Position numbers and translations under genes: made by a program | Assembly: GCA_900751995.1 (NCBI GenBank) | Contig: CAADTP010000031.1 | Location: 1-57,229 of the forward strand | Length of the DNA stretch: 57,229 bases | From: Lachnospiraceae bacterium | GTDB taxonomy: Bacteria > Bacillota > Clostridia > Lachnospirales > Lachnospiraceae | Direction of reading: 5' to 3' | Notes under the pieces: generated by a model | The model's input: only the letters and a program-made list of their open reading frames with translations | The model's database searches: none | What the model was told of the DNA's origin: nothing | Shown: positions 42,245-50,466 of the stretch, in pieces | How positions within the stretch are numbered: position 1 is the stretch's first letter | Layout: the number at the start of each line of letters is the position of its first letter

Positions 42245-43573
42245 TCAGGTGCAGTAGCGGAACATTTTGTCCGTAAGGATCCTGGCGAAAATAAGGCCCA
42301 GGGGAAGAGCAACGATGATCAGGATCGCAGCTGCAAACCAGGAGGCGGAAACATTCAGGGACATGATCCCCAGATTGTAGATCGCCCGGTAGAGATAAAG
42401 TCCGGGAACCATGATCACAATGGATGGTACGGTAATGGAAATCCTGGGATATCCCACTTTTGTTTTGAGGAGGGAGGCCAGAAGTCCGGCTGTCAGTGCT
42501 CCGAAAAAAGCCGCGGCAGCAGGTGGGAAACCGGCAAGATCAACAAGCTCCAGACGTAAAGTGTTGGACAGTGCGCCGATGAAGGCGGCAGCTGCGGCTA
42601 GACGGACAGGGCTGTTGAACATGACCGAAAAGCCGAATACCCCGCAGAAGCTTGCCAGAAGCCGGAACAGGATCCTCTGAGCTGCCGAAAGCTCCAGAGG
42701 CAGGAAATCCACAGGTTTCAGATGAAGAAGCAGTGCCATTAGCCAGGCAGAGACAGCAGCCACCATTACAACAATAATGGCGTAGGCCAGTCGTTCCAGA
42801 CCGGAACGCATATCCAGCTTGGCAAGGTCGATCCCGCTTGTGATAAACGGAAAGCCCGGAATGATAAACAGCATGGAACAGATGTATCCGGCCTCATGCT
42901 GGACGGAAATGTGGAACAGAAGCTCTGCCAGCTTCAGGAAGCCTGCATATACAAGACAGGCAGAGGAAACAGAAACTGCAATGCACATAAACAGAGTAAA
43001 ATGATGCTTGCCAAGCTTACAGCGGATGGCGTTTCCGATGCCTGCGCCTGCAAAAGCCAGGATCATTTCCAGCGGGCCACCGCCCAGAAGAAAAGTAAAT
43101 GCACCACAGGCCAGTGCAGAAGCCAGTCCCAGGGATGCAGGGGAATAAAGCCCGTGGATCCGCTCGATCTCATCTAACTGACTGTGCAGTGCTTCACCGC
43201 TCATATGGATACCCTCCGCAGGAAAATCACTGACAAAATGTTCCAGCCTGTTCAGTCTGGAAGTATTTACGCCGGTGGTAGTCAGACTAAGTGCATGGGA
43301 AAAACTGCTCTCACCGTCAAAGCAGGTGTAGCTTATAGACATTAGTCCGATATCTGCGGAGCAGGTGATACCAAGTGCTTCTGACAATGTATTCATGGAA
43401 CTCCGTACCCGCCAGGCACCGGTCCCACAGGAGAGAAGCATCATGCCTGTACGGCCGATCAGGGAAGCTTTTTCGGAAAGAGAAGCTTCGGTGATGGGCT
43501 GGCTGTTCCTGGTACTTACGTAGTTGTGCCAGGGGATTTCCATATGATTACGTTTGATCAGAATATCTGACAT
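42245..43573 (-). CDS. Threonine/serine exporter family (ThrE) protein, fused form
   Basis: A 442-residue protein. The N-terminal cytoplasmic domain (about 25-140: TGMMLLSCGTGAWRVRSSMNTLSEALGI) is the ThrE soluble half; about ten hydrophobic segments follow (150-435), combining both membrane halves in one chain. Corynebacterium ThrE exports threonine and serine. I chose the start at 43573 (MSDILIK); an in-frame GTG three codons upstream is an alternative. It is divergent from pckA across an AT-rich region with an inverted repeat. Confidence 0.85.
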   Translation of the reverse strand: MSDILIKRNHMEIPWHNYVSTRNSQPITEASLSEKASLIGRTGMMLLSCGTGAWRVRSSMNTLSEALGITCSADIGLMSISYTCFDGESSFSHALSLTTTGVNTSRLNRLEHFVSDFPAEGIHMSGEALHSQLDEIERIHGLYSPASLGLASALACGAFTFLLGGGPLEMILAFAGAGIGNAIRCKLGKHHFTLFMCIAVSVSSACLVYAGFLKLAELLFHISVQHEAGYICSMLFIIPGFPFITSGIDLAKLDMRSGLERLAYAIIVVMVAAVSAWLMALLLHLKPVDFLPLELSAAQRILFRLLASFCGVFGFSVMFNSPVRLAAAAAFIGALSNTLRLELVDLAGFPPAAAAFFGALTAGLLASLLKTKVGYPRISITVPSIVIMVPGLYLYRAIYNLGIMSLNVSASWFAAAILIIVALPLGLIFARILTDKMFRYCT

Positions 43574-43606
43574 AGAAATCACTTCTTTCTATATATTAAA
43601 ATCATA

Positions 43607-43639
43607 TAGTTGCTATTATAAATATATATAATAACTATA
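43607..43639. promoter_or_regulatory. AT-rich inverted repeat upstream of the exporter gene
   Basis: ATAGTTGCTATTATA and its near-complement TATAATAACTAT face each other around a short AT centre, and a third related copy (GTAGCTATTATT) lies at about 43653-43664 inside the promoter. This could be a repressor operator array. Confidence 0.45.
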
Positions 43640-43649
43640 ATCAGATATA

Positions 43650-43677
43650 TTGTAGCTATTATTCTGAAAAAGTCAAG
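43650..43677 (-). promoter_or_regulatory. Putative promoter of the ThrE-like gene
   Basis: On the - strand TTGACT (+ coordinates 43672-43677), 16 bases, TACAAT (43650-43655). The inverted repeat at 43607-43639 would lie just downstream of the transcription start. Confidence 0.5.
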
Positions 43678-43759
43678 CGTAGATGAAATAAAATCTGACA
43701 GTGCTAAAACGTCACTGTTAAAGATTTATCATTTTTTTGCGGAAAATGAATTTTTTTGG

Positions 43760-43787
43760 TTGCTTTTACGTACAATTTATGTATAAT
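43760..43787 (+). promoter_or_regulatory. Putative promoter of pckA
   Basis: TTGCTT (43760-43765), 16 bases, TATAAT (43782-43787). The leader of about 100 bases holds two small hairpins, TTGG/CCAA (43802-43814) and GCAGG/CCTGC (43823-43842). Confidence 0.55.
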
Positions 43788-43894
43788 TGTGGATAGGGAT
43801 GTTGGAATGACCAATTCCTATGGCAGGATGACAAAAACCTGCAGCAGTAGGTGGCTATCATAATTACTATTAAAGAAGAGAGGTAAATGTTAAG

Positions 43895-45499
43895 ATGGCA
43901 AAAATCGATTTAACAAAGTATGGTATTACCGGAACAACTGAGATCGTGTACAATCCTTCTTACGATGTATTATTCGAGGAAGAGACCAAACCGGAGCTTG
44001 AAGGATTTGAGAAGGGTCAGGTCAGTGAGCTTGGTGCTGTCAATGTAATGACAGGTATCTACACAGGACGTTCCCCTAAAGACAAATATATCGTTATGGA
44101 TGAGAACTCCAAGGACACAGTTTGGTGGACATCCGATGAGTACAAGAACGATAACCATCCGGCAACTCAGGAAGCATGGAATGCAGTTAAAGATCTTGCC
44201 AAGAAGGAGCTTTCCAACAAGAAACTTTTCGTAGTAGATGCATTCTGCGGAGCTAACAAAGATACACGTATGGCTATCCGTTTCATCGTTGAGGTTGCAT
44301 GGCAGGCACACTTCGTAACAAACATGTTCATTCAGCCGACAGCTGAGGAGCTTGAGAACTTTGAGCCGGATTTCGTTGTTTACAACGCATCCAAGGCTAA
44401 AGTTGAGAACTACAAAGAATTAGGACTTAACTCTGAGACAGCTGTAATGTTCAACATTACAAGCCGTGAGCAGGTTATCGTTAATACATGGTACGGCGGA
44501 GAGATGAAGAAAGGTATGTTCTCCATGATGAACTACTATCTGCCGCTGAAGGGCATCGCTTCCATGCACTGCTCTGCAAACACAGACCTTAACGGAGAGA
44601 ACACAGCAATCTTCTTCGGTCTTTCCGGAACAGGTAAGACAACACTTTCCACAGATCCTAAGCGTCTCCTGATCGGTGATGACGAGCATGGCTGGGATGA
44701 CAACGGAGTATTCAACTTCGAGGGTGGATGCTACGCTAAGGTTATCAACCTTGACAAAGAGTCTGAGCCGGACATCTACAATGCGATCAAGAGAAACGCT
44801 CTTCTTGAGAACGTAACACTTGATGCTGAGGGCAAGATCGACTTCGCTGACAAGAGCGTAACAGAGAACACACGTGTTTCTTACCCGATCAACCACATCG
44901 AGAACATTGTTCGCCCTGTATCTTCTGCACCGGCAGCGAAAGAGGTTATCTTCCTGTCTGCAGATGCATTCGGCGTACTTCCTCCAGTATCTATCCTGAC
45001 ACCGGAGCAGACACAGTACTACTTCCTTTCCGGATTCACAGCTAAACTTGCTGGTACAGAGCGTGGAATCACAGAGCCTACTCCTACATTCTCCGCTTGC
45101 TTCGGACAGGCATTCCTTGAGCTTCACCCGACAAAATATGCTGAGGAGCTCGTTAAGAAAATGGAGAAGAGCGGTGCGAAAGCATACCTCGTTAACACAG
45201 GATGGAACGGAACTGGAAAACGTATCTCCATCAAAGATACTCGTGGTATCATCGATGCTATCCTTGACGGATCTATCCTTAAAGCTCCGACAAAGAAGAT
45301 CCCATTCTTCAACTTCGAGGTTCCGACAGAGCTTCCGGGCGTAGATCCTGCAATCCTTGACCCACGTGACACATATGCAGATGCTGCAGAGTGGGAGACA
45401 AAGGCTAAAGATCTTGCTGCAAGATTCGTTAAGAACTTTGTTAAATATGAAGGAAATGCAGCTGGTAAAGCACTCGTTGCAGCCGGCCCGCAGGCATAA
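43895..45499 (+). CDS. pckA: Phosphoenolpyruvate carboxykinase (ATP)
   Basis: A 534-residue ATP-dependent PEPCK that interconverts oxaloacetate + ATP and PEP + CO2 + ADP. In gut Clostridia it can run in the carboxylating direction. Motifs: YTGRSPKDKYIV (56-67, substrate Arg), the kinase-1a P-loop GLSGTGKTTLS (242-252), the metal-binding LIGDDEHGWDD (259-269) and the C-terminal NTGWNGTGKRI. The length is standard. The start follows GAGAGGTAAATGTTAAG. Codon use is strongly biased toward the preferred set, which suggests high expression. Confidence 0.97.
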   Translation: MAKIDLTKYGITGTTEIVYNPSYDVLFEEETKPELEGFEKGQVSELGAVNVMTGIYTGRSPKDKYIVMDENSKDTVWWTSDEYKNDNHPATQEAWNAVKDLAKKELSNKKLFVVDAFCGANKDTRMAIRFIVEVAWQAHFVTNMFIQPTAEELENFEPDFVVYNASKAKVENYKELGLNSETAVMFNITSREQVIVNTWYGGEMKKGMFSMMNYYLPLKGIASMHCSANTDLNGENTAIFFGLSGTGKTTLSTDPKRLLIGDDEHGWDDNGVFNFEGGCYAKVINLDKESEPDIYNAIKRNALLENVTLDAEGKIDFADKSVTENTRVSYPINHIENIVRPVSSAPAAKEVIFLSADAFGVLPPVSILTPEQTQYYFLSGFTAKLAGTERGITEPTPTFSACFGQAFLELHPTKYAEELVKKMEKSGAKAYLVNTGWNGTGKRISIKDTRGIIDAILDGSILKAPTKKIPFFNFEVPTELPGVDPAILDPRDTYADAAEWETKAKDLAARFVKNFVKYEGNAAGKALVAAGPQA

Positions 45500-45533
45500 T
45501 CAGTCATTCCAACTGAATACAGATCGTAGACTT

Positions 45534-45568
45534 AACCGGGAGCGGATTTATCCACTCCCGGTTTTTTG
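45534..45568 (+). terminator. Rho-independent terminator after pckA
   Basis: AACCGGGAG pairs with CTCCCGGTT, followed by TTTTT. Confidence 0.9.
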
Positions 45569-45683
45569 ACAAACAACTGAGGATTTATTATTTGATATAG
45601 AACTGTGCAGTGCGAAGCATGTTTCCAGACATGGAATAAACAAAAAGTTGAAGATATCTACCTGTAAAATAAAAAACTTTGGC

Positions 45684-45713
45684 TTGACTAACAAAGGGCA
45701 TATGGTGTATCCT
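45684..45713 (+). promoter_or_regulatory. Putative promoter of the structured RNA
   Basis: TTGACT (45684-45689), 18 bases, TATCCT (45708-45713). An alternative -10 is TGTATC with 16-base spacing. It sits 115 bases after the pckA terminator, so it would start an independent transcript. Confidence 0.45.
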
Positions 45714-45717
45714 TTCT

Positions 45718-46002
45718 GAGAAGTTAAGCGGGAGACCCGTAAGACTGCAAAAATTCTCTTTGCACTGCATTACATTCGAACAGGATGCGAGATCAACAGT
45801 ACAAACTGAGCAGGCGATGCTTTTCGGAAGCGAAAATATTAATCCGAAGGCATGGGGCCGGGCCGCAGGAAGCGGCAGCGGATATGGATTTAAACGTAAT
45901 TGCAAAGAACCTGCATTCACGGAATATGAGGTGAAGCAGAATGTGACTTTGCTTTCAGACATATCTGCGGGACAGTGTATGTTTCGCAGGTATGTCTTTT
46001 TT
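45718..46002 (+). ncRNA. Candidate structured non-coding RNA (about 285 nt)
   Basis: A region with no credible protein that contains successive stable hairpins. One has ATGC..TCGG (45817-45827) with CCGA..GCAT (45844-45853). Another has GCCGC (45862-45866) with GCGGC (45872-45876). A three-part stem has GCAAAG/CTGC/TTCAC (45902-45920) with GTGAA/GCAG/CTTTGC (45931-45952). The last is a rho-independent terminator: AGACATATCTGCG (45957-45969) with CGCAGGTATGTCT and six T. A promoter-like sequence precedes it. I compared it by eye with 6S RNA, SRP RNA, RNase P RNA, tmRNA and common riboswitches and found no match. Either a small RNA or a leader upstream of the CDF metal-exporter gene. Confidence 0.55.
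45957..46002 (+). terminator. Terminator of the candidate structured RNA
   Basis: A 13-base stem, AGACATATCTGCG with CGCAGGTATGTCT, ending in TTTTTT. It is not attached to any visible coding sequence. Confidence 0.85.
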
Positions 46003-46067
46003 ACTGCAAAAATATGGATGGTACAGATGTTAGAAGCTGAGATATCCATATATATAAAAGAAAGAAC

Positions 46068-46119
46068 ACCGGCGGAAAATCGCACTGCAGCGAGTAGTGA
46101 AGGAACCGCCGGTTTTTTC
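46068..46119 (+). terminator. Leader terminator upstream of the CDF exporter gene
   Basis: ACCGGCGG pairs with CCGCCGGT, followed by TTTTT, about 60 bases before the CDF start. An ATATGGAT/ATCCATAT helix (about 46011-46053) lies just ahead. This could be a leader that responds to a metal or another signal, but no known riboswitch motif is seen. Confidence 0.6.
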
Positions 46120-46178
46120 ACGGAAAATGTTGTGCCATAAGAAGAACCTGATCATATATTTAAAAGGAGGTCCTGTTT

Positions 46179-47108
46179 ATGGAACACACAGAAAACAAAA
46201 CAATTATACATGATACAGAAAAAACAGCTTCATGGGAACAGCAGACAGCAATGAAGGTATCCGGGATCAGTATTCTGGTAAACCTTTTATTATCTGTATT
46301 TAAACTGATCGCAGGTATTGTGGCACATTCAGGAGCAATGATCTCGGATGCCATTCATTCTGCATCAGATGTGGGAAGCACCTTCATCGTAATCATCGGT
46401 GTCCGTCTTTCTACAAAGAAATCGGACAAAGAGCACCAGTACGGACATGAAAGAATGGAGTGTGTTTCTTCCATTGTCCTTGCAGGAATGCTGCTTGTCA
46501 CTGGTCTCGGGATCGGAATTACCGGTGCCCGTGATATCGTAAAAAGCACATCCGGCGGAACCATTGCCATTCCGGGAACACTTGCACTGATTGCAGCAGT
46601 GGTATCCATTGTGGTAAAAGAGTGGATGTTCTGGTATACAAGAGGTGCTGCAAAGAAGATCAATTCAGGAGCCCTGATGGCAGATGCATGGCACCATCGT
46701 TCAGATGCACTTTCCTCTATCGGAGCGTTTGTCGGTATTTTAGGTGCAAGACTGGGATACCCGATCCTGGACCCGATCGCCAGTATCGTGATCTGCGTTA
46801 TGATCGCCAAGGCATCGATCGACATTTTCAGGGATGCCATTGACAAGATGGTAGATCATTCCTGTGATGCAAAAACGGAGGAATCCATGAAGAGAGAGAT
46901 CCTCAAGGTACCGGGCGTCAGAAGAGTAGACCTTCTTAAAACCCGTCTTTTCGGATCCAAGATGTATGTGGATATCGAAATCGCAGCAGATGGAAATATT
47001 TCCCTTTTTGATGCACATGATATTGCGGAAAATGTACATCATACGATCGAGAATAAATTCAAAGATGTAAAGCACTGTATGGTGCATGTAAATCCGATCA
47101 ACGGATAA
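46179..47108 (+). CDS. Cation diffusion facilitator family metal exporter
   Basis: A 309-residue CDF transporter with about six membrane helices and a C-terminal cytoplasmic metal-binding domain (about 215-305). The transport-site residues appear as HSASD in TM2 (ISDAIHSASD, about residues 58-67) and HHRSD in TM5 (DAWHHRSDAL), the HxxxD pair typical of zinc/cobalt CDF proteins, though manganese or iron cannot be excluded. The start follows AAAAGGAGGTCCTGTTT. It sits behind two terminator-bearing RNA structures. Confidence 0.92.
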   Translation: MEHTENKTIIHDTEKTASWEQQTAMKVSGISILVNLLLSVFKLIAGIVAHSGAMISDAIHSASDVGSTFIVIIGVRLSTKKSDKEHQYGHERMECVSSIVLAGMLLVTGLGIGITGARDIVKSTSGGTIAIPGTLALIAAVVSIVVKEWMFWYTRGAAKKINSGALMADAWHHRSDALSSIGAFVGILGARLGYPILDPIASIVICVMIAKASIDIFRDAIDKMVDHSCDAKTEESMKREILKVPGVRRVDLLKTRLFGSKMYVDIEIAADGNISLFDAHDIAENVHHTIENKFKDVKHCMVHVNPING

Positions 47109-47197
47109 AAAACAAGCTGCCGGAGCGACTGTGATCGTCAATCCGGCGGCTTGTTTTTGTATAGAGAAACACCCGGTAGGGGAGCTACCGGGTGTTT
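47107..47197 (+). terminator. Two tandem terminator hairpins
   Basis: Hairpin 1: AAAAAACAAGC.GCCGGA (from 47107) with TCCGGC.GCTTGTTTTT (to 47158). Hairpin 2: AAACACCCGGTA (47167-47178) with TACCGGGTGTTT (47186-47197). Confidence 0.88.
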
Positions 47198-47413
47198 CGA
47201 GGGGAGTATAAATAATTAAATAAGGGGTTATGTAAAAAAAATTTTTGAAGGGTAAATTCTTTTTACAAGAATGATTATAATATAAACTGGAAAAAAAAGC
47301 AATATGATTTTGGCGAATAATCTCCAAACTTTTTGGGATACTATTTCCTGTAATAAAAAGCGGCAGAAAGCTTCGGAAAGCCGTAAAATCAACTTCATCA
47401 GGAGGTAATTCAA
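47198..47413 (+). other. AT-rich intergenic region upstream of the small Ser/Asn-rich gene
   Basis: No gene is seen. A TATAAT at 47276-47281 may be the -10 box of the next gene; no matching -35 at normal spacing. Confidence 0.35.
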
Positions 47414-47617
47414 ATGGCGAAAAATTACGAAACAGACAGAAATGAGTCTAATTATGCAGGAAAAAATCACGGGGAAAGTGCTTCCAGAAACTGCGGAAAA
47501 AACAGCTCTAAGAACAGTTCGGGAAATTCTTCCAGAAACAGTTCCAAAAGCAGCTACGGAAACAAAATTTCCGATGAATATGATTCTGAGAAGGACAGAG
47601 GCTCTGACAGATATTAA
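47414..47617 (+). CDS. Small Ser/Asn/Lys-rich low-complexity protein
   Basis: A 67-residue hydrophilic protein with tandem NSS-type units (a KNSSKNSSGNSSRNSSKSS stretch) between a charged N-terminus and an acidic DEYDSEKDRGSDRY tail. A very strong ribosome binding site (CAGGAGGTAATTCAA) precedes the ATG and a terminator follows, so it is a stand-alone gene despite its odd composition. No family is recognised. The unit pattern predicts disorder; spore or surface association is conceivable but unsupported. Confidence 0.7.
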   Translation: MAKNYETDRNESNYAGKNHGESASRNCGKNSSKNSSGNSSRNSSKSSYGNKISDEYDSEKDRGSDRY

Positions 47618-47627
47618 AGGATAAGAA

Positions 47628-47661
47628 AAGCGGGAAAAGTCAGAGATGGCTTTTCCCGCTT
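47628..47661 (+). terminator. Hairpin terminator after the small gene
   Basis: AAGCGGGAAAAG (47628-47639) pairs with CTTTTCCCGCTT (47650-47661). Short T run. Confidence 0.75.
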
Positions 47662-47729
47662 AAATACATATAAGGGAACATTCACCCGGAAGCTTCCATA
47701 TAATATACCAAAAAGAGGAGATTTTTTCC

Positions 47730-48062
47730 ATGTTTCAGATCGAAACTATCTCTGCAAAAATGCTGGATTATTATGTGGAGCGCAGCGACGCTGTTATCAT
47801 AGATCTCCGGGATTCTGCCGCCTACAGAAGGGGACATGTCCGGAACGCGGTAAATATTCCATACAGAGAGCTGGAGGAATATCTTGAGAAAAAACAGGAT
47901 CAGAAATATCGTTTTCCCAAAGATAAGCTGCTGATATTTTACTGCGACCGCGGCGGCGCCAGCATGCAGGCTGCCCGGAGCCTGGCAAGACAGGGCTGTC
48001 GTACCAGATCCGTGATCGGTGGATTTGCAGCCTACAGAGGGAGAAATCTTGTGCGCGGATAA
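47730..48062 (+). CDS. Single-domain rhodanese-like protein
   Basis: A 110-residue rhodanese fold with AVIIDLRDSAAYRRGHVRNAVNIPY (substrate-entry motif) and the active-site loop FYCDRGGASM, with candidate persulfide Cys72. The family moves sulfane sulfur to acceptors. The start follows AGAGGAGATTTTTTCC. It stands alone, 126 bases upstream of the phosphodiesterase operon. Confidence 0.9.
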   Translation: MFQIETISAKMLDYYVERSDAVIIDLRDSAAYRRGHVRNAVNIPYRELEEYLEKKQDQKYRFPKDKLLIFYCDRGGASMQAARSLARQGCRTRSVIGGFAAYRGRNLVRG

Positions 48063-48188
48063 AAAAAGCGGACGATATCGAAATAGATTGCGAAGGCATA
48101 TCTGTAACAAATCTTGTATTTTAAAGGAAATCATGATAATGTAAAGAACAGAGATAAAAACCAACACAAATTACAAGGAGAAAAGCTT

Positions 48189-48731
48189 ATGAAATATATG
48201 TTTGCGTCCGATGTACATGGTTCGGTATATTACTGCCGGAAAATGCTGGAAGCATATGACAAGGAGAAGGCGGAGAGACTGGTGCTTCTGGGAGATCTGC
48301 TTTATCACGGACCAAGAAATGACCTTCCGAAGGAATACGCACCAAAGGAAGTCATCCGCCTTTTAAATGAGAGAAAAAACCAGATCTATGCAGTACGCGG
48401 AAACTGTGAGGCAGAGGTGGATCAGATGGTCCTGGACTTCCCGGTTATGGCAGATTACTGTATCCTTGCCATCGAAGGAAAAACGATGTACGCCACACAC
48501 GGTCATATCTATAATAAGGATAATCTTCCGCCGATGATGGACGGAGACATTCTGATCCACGGCCATACACATGTGCTGAAGGCAGAAAATATGGGGAATT
48601 ATATCCTTCTGAACCCAGGTTCCGTATCCATTCCAAAGGAAGGTAACCCGCCGACCTATGCAATCCTTGAGAACGGAATTTTTACCATTAAAGATTTTGA
48701 AGGAAATACAGTACGGGAGATCACTTTATGA
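48189..48731 (+). CDS. yfcE: YfcE-type phosphodiesterase
   Basis: A 180-residue metallophosphoesterase with all five metal-binding blocks: SDVHGS (8-13), GDLLYHGPRN, GNCEAE, THGH and GHTH. YfcE-type enzymes hydrolyse phosphodiesters in vitro; the cellular substrate is unknown. The start at 48189 follows AAGGAGAAAAGCTT. It overlaps the next gene by four bases (ATGA), and heads a translationally coupled run of four genes. Confidence 0.92.
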   Translation: MKYMFASDVHGSVYYCRKMLEAYDKEKAERLVLLGDLLYHGPRNDLPKEYAPKEVIRLLNERKNQIYAVRGNCEAEVDQMVLDFPVMADYCILAIEGKTMYATHGHIYNKDNLPPMMDGDILIHGHTHVLKAENMGNYILLNPGSVSIPKEGNPPTYAILENGIFTIKDFEGNTVREITL

Positions 48732-49885
48732 ATCTGTGGGAATTAACGGCGCCCTGTCATTTTGGAACAGAGGCGGTGCTGAAGCGTGAAATACTGGATC
48801 TTGGCTATGAAGTGACCAGGGTGGAAGACGGAAGAGTAACCTTTGAGGCTGATGCCCAGGGTGTGGCAGACGCCAATCTGTTCCTTCGTACCACAGAACG
48901 TGTGCTTCTGAAAGTAGGCGAAGTAAAGGCCGAGACTTTTGATGAGCTTTTTGAAAAGACCAAGGCTCTCCCATGGGAGAATTACATACCGAAAAACGGT
49001 AAATTCTGGGTAGCCAAGGCAAACTCCATCAAAAGTAAGCTTTTCAGTCCATCTGATATCCAGTCCATTATGAAAAAAGCCATTGTAGAGCGTCTCAAAG
49101 GCATCTACGGGATTTCTTGGTTTCCGGAAGACGGTCCGGAATTTCCTATCCGTGTGGCCTTTATGAAAGACGTAGCTCTGATCGGAATCGACACTTCAGG
49201 AGTATCCCTTCATAAGAGAGGGTATCGCCAGATGACTGTCAAGGCACCTATCACCGAGACGCTTGCCAGCGCTCTTTTGATGCTCACCCCCTGGAAAAAG
49301 GACCGTATTCTTGTCGATCCGTTCTGCGGAAGCGGCACCTTTCCTATTGAGGCGGCAATGATGGCAGCGGATATGGCACCGGGACTGAACCGTCATTTTC
49401 TGGCCGAGAGCTGGGAGCATCTGATCCCGAAGGAATGCTGGGAGGATGCAAGAGAAGAAGCCAGAGAACGTGTAAATCTTGATATTGAAACCGATATCCA
49501 GGGCTTTGATATCGATGCAGCTGCCATCAAGGCAGCACGCGCCAACGCAAAAATGGCAGGAGTGGACAGACTGATCCATTTCCAGCAGCGCCCGGTCAGT
49601 GAACTCCGCCATTCCAAACCCTTTGGTTTTATCGTGACAAATCCGCCATATGGTGAGCGGATCGAAGAAAAATCCAATCTCCCTGCACTGTACCGTGAGA
49701 TTGGTGAAAGCTATAAGGGGCTGGATCGCTGGTCCATGTATCTGATCACTGCCTATGACAAGGCAGAGAATGACATCGGCCGAAAGGCAGATAAAAACCG
49801 TAAGATCTATAACGGAATGATGAAAACCTATTATTACCAGTTTCTTGGACCACGTCCGCCGAAGAAAGGAAGTATTAAAGAATGA
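48728..49885 (+). CDS. THUMP-domain class I rRNA methyltransferase (RlmL N-terminal type)
   Basis: A 385-residue RNA methyltransferase. It has an N-terminal ferredoxin-like and THUMP region (about 1-160), then a Rossmann SAM-binding domain with VDPFCGSGTFPIEAA and the catalytic NPPYGER. It corresponds to the 23S rRNA guanine-N2 methyltransferase half of RlmL (RlmK absent), as in Bacillus YpsC. It overlaps both neighbours by four bases. Confidence 0.93.
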   Translation: MNLWELTAPCHFGTEAVLKREILDLGYEVTRVEDGRVTFEADAQGVADANLFLRTTERVLLKVGEVKAETFDELFEKTKALPWENYIPKNGKFWVAKANSIKSKLFSPSDIQSIMKKAIVERLKGIYGISWFPEDGPEFPIRVAFMKDVALIGIDTSGVSLHKRGYRQMTVKAPITETLASALLMLTPWKKDRILVDPFCGSGTFPIEAAMMAADMAPGLNRHFLAESWEHLIPKECWEDAREEARERVNLDIETDIQGFDIDAAAIKAARANAKMAGVDRLIHFQQRPVSELRHSKPFGFIVTNPPYGERIEEKSNLPALYREIGESYKGLDRWSMYLITAYDKAENDIGRKADKNRKIYNGMMKTYYYQFLGPRPPKKGSIKE

Positions 49886-50466
49886 AAAAGATCATTTTTG
49901 CTACCGGAAATGAGGATAAAATGAAGGAGATCCGAAGGATACTTGCGGATCCTTCTCTGGAGATCCTTTCCCTGAAGGATGCCGGGATCCATGCGGATAT
50001 TGATGAAAATGGAAAAAGCTTTGAAGAAAATGCCATGATCAAGGCAGAAGCAATCAGTAAAATGACTGGCGAGATCGTTCTGGCAGATGATTCCGGTCTG
50101 GAGATCGACTATCTGAACAAAGAGCCGGGAATCTATTCCGCACGCTATATGGGTGAGGATACTTCTTATCATATTAAAAACGCAAACCTGATCCAGCGTC
50201 TGGAAGGTGTACCTGATGAGAAACGTACTGCACGTTTTGTATGTGCTATTGCGGCAGTTTTCCCGGATGGCAGAAGAAAGACAGTCCGTGCTGCCATGGA
50301 AGGCCGCATCGGCTACGAGGAAAAAGGGGAGAATGGCTTTGGCTATGACCCGATCTTTTATCTTCCGGAATATGGCTGTACTTCCGCAGAGCTTTCCATG
50401 GAAGAAAAGAACAGGATCAGCCATCGTGGAAAAGCTCTTTGCCTTATAAAGGAAGAGCTTGTATGA
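49882..50466 (+). CDS. rdgB: XTP/dITP diphosphatase (RdgB/HAM1)
   Basis: A 194-residue nucleotide-pool cleaning enzyme that hydrolyses dITP, XTP and dHAPTP to monophosphates. Motifs: FATGNEDKMKEI (6-17), SFEENAMIKA, LADDSGLEID (67-76; Asp69/Asp70) and GENGFGYDPIFY. Standard family length. It overlaps the next gene by four bases. The rdgB plus ysnB-type phosphoesterase pair is widely conserved in Firmicutes. Confidence 0.96.
   Translation: MKKIIFATGNEDKMKEIRRILADPSLEILSLKDAGIHADIDENGKSFEENAMIKAEAISKMTGEIVLADDSGLEIDYLNKEPGIYSARYMGEDTSYHIKNANLIQRLEGVPDEKRTARFVCAIAAVFPDGRRKTVRAAMEGRIGYEEKGENGFGYDPIFYLPEYGCTSAELSMEEKNRISHRGKALCLIKEELV

Noticed and set aside
43792..43859. Three-way-junction riboswitch before pckA (GATAG/CTATC closing helix)
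   Set aside because: The predicted transcription start from the TATAAT at 43782 falls at about 43794, so the closing helix would be mostly outside the transcript.
45760..46140. 126-codon open frame across the candidate RNA
   Set aside because: It runs through several stable hairpins and a terminator, has no ribosome binding site and no protein-like pattern.
45718..46178. Known NiCo, Mn or cobalamin riboswitch for the CDF gene
   Set aside because: I looked for their conserved core sequences and did not find them; only generic hairpins and terminators are present.
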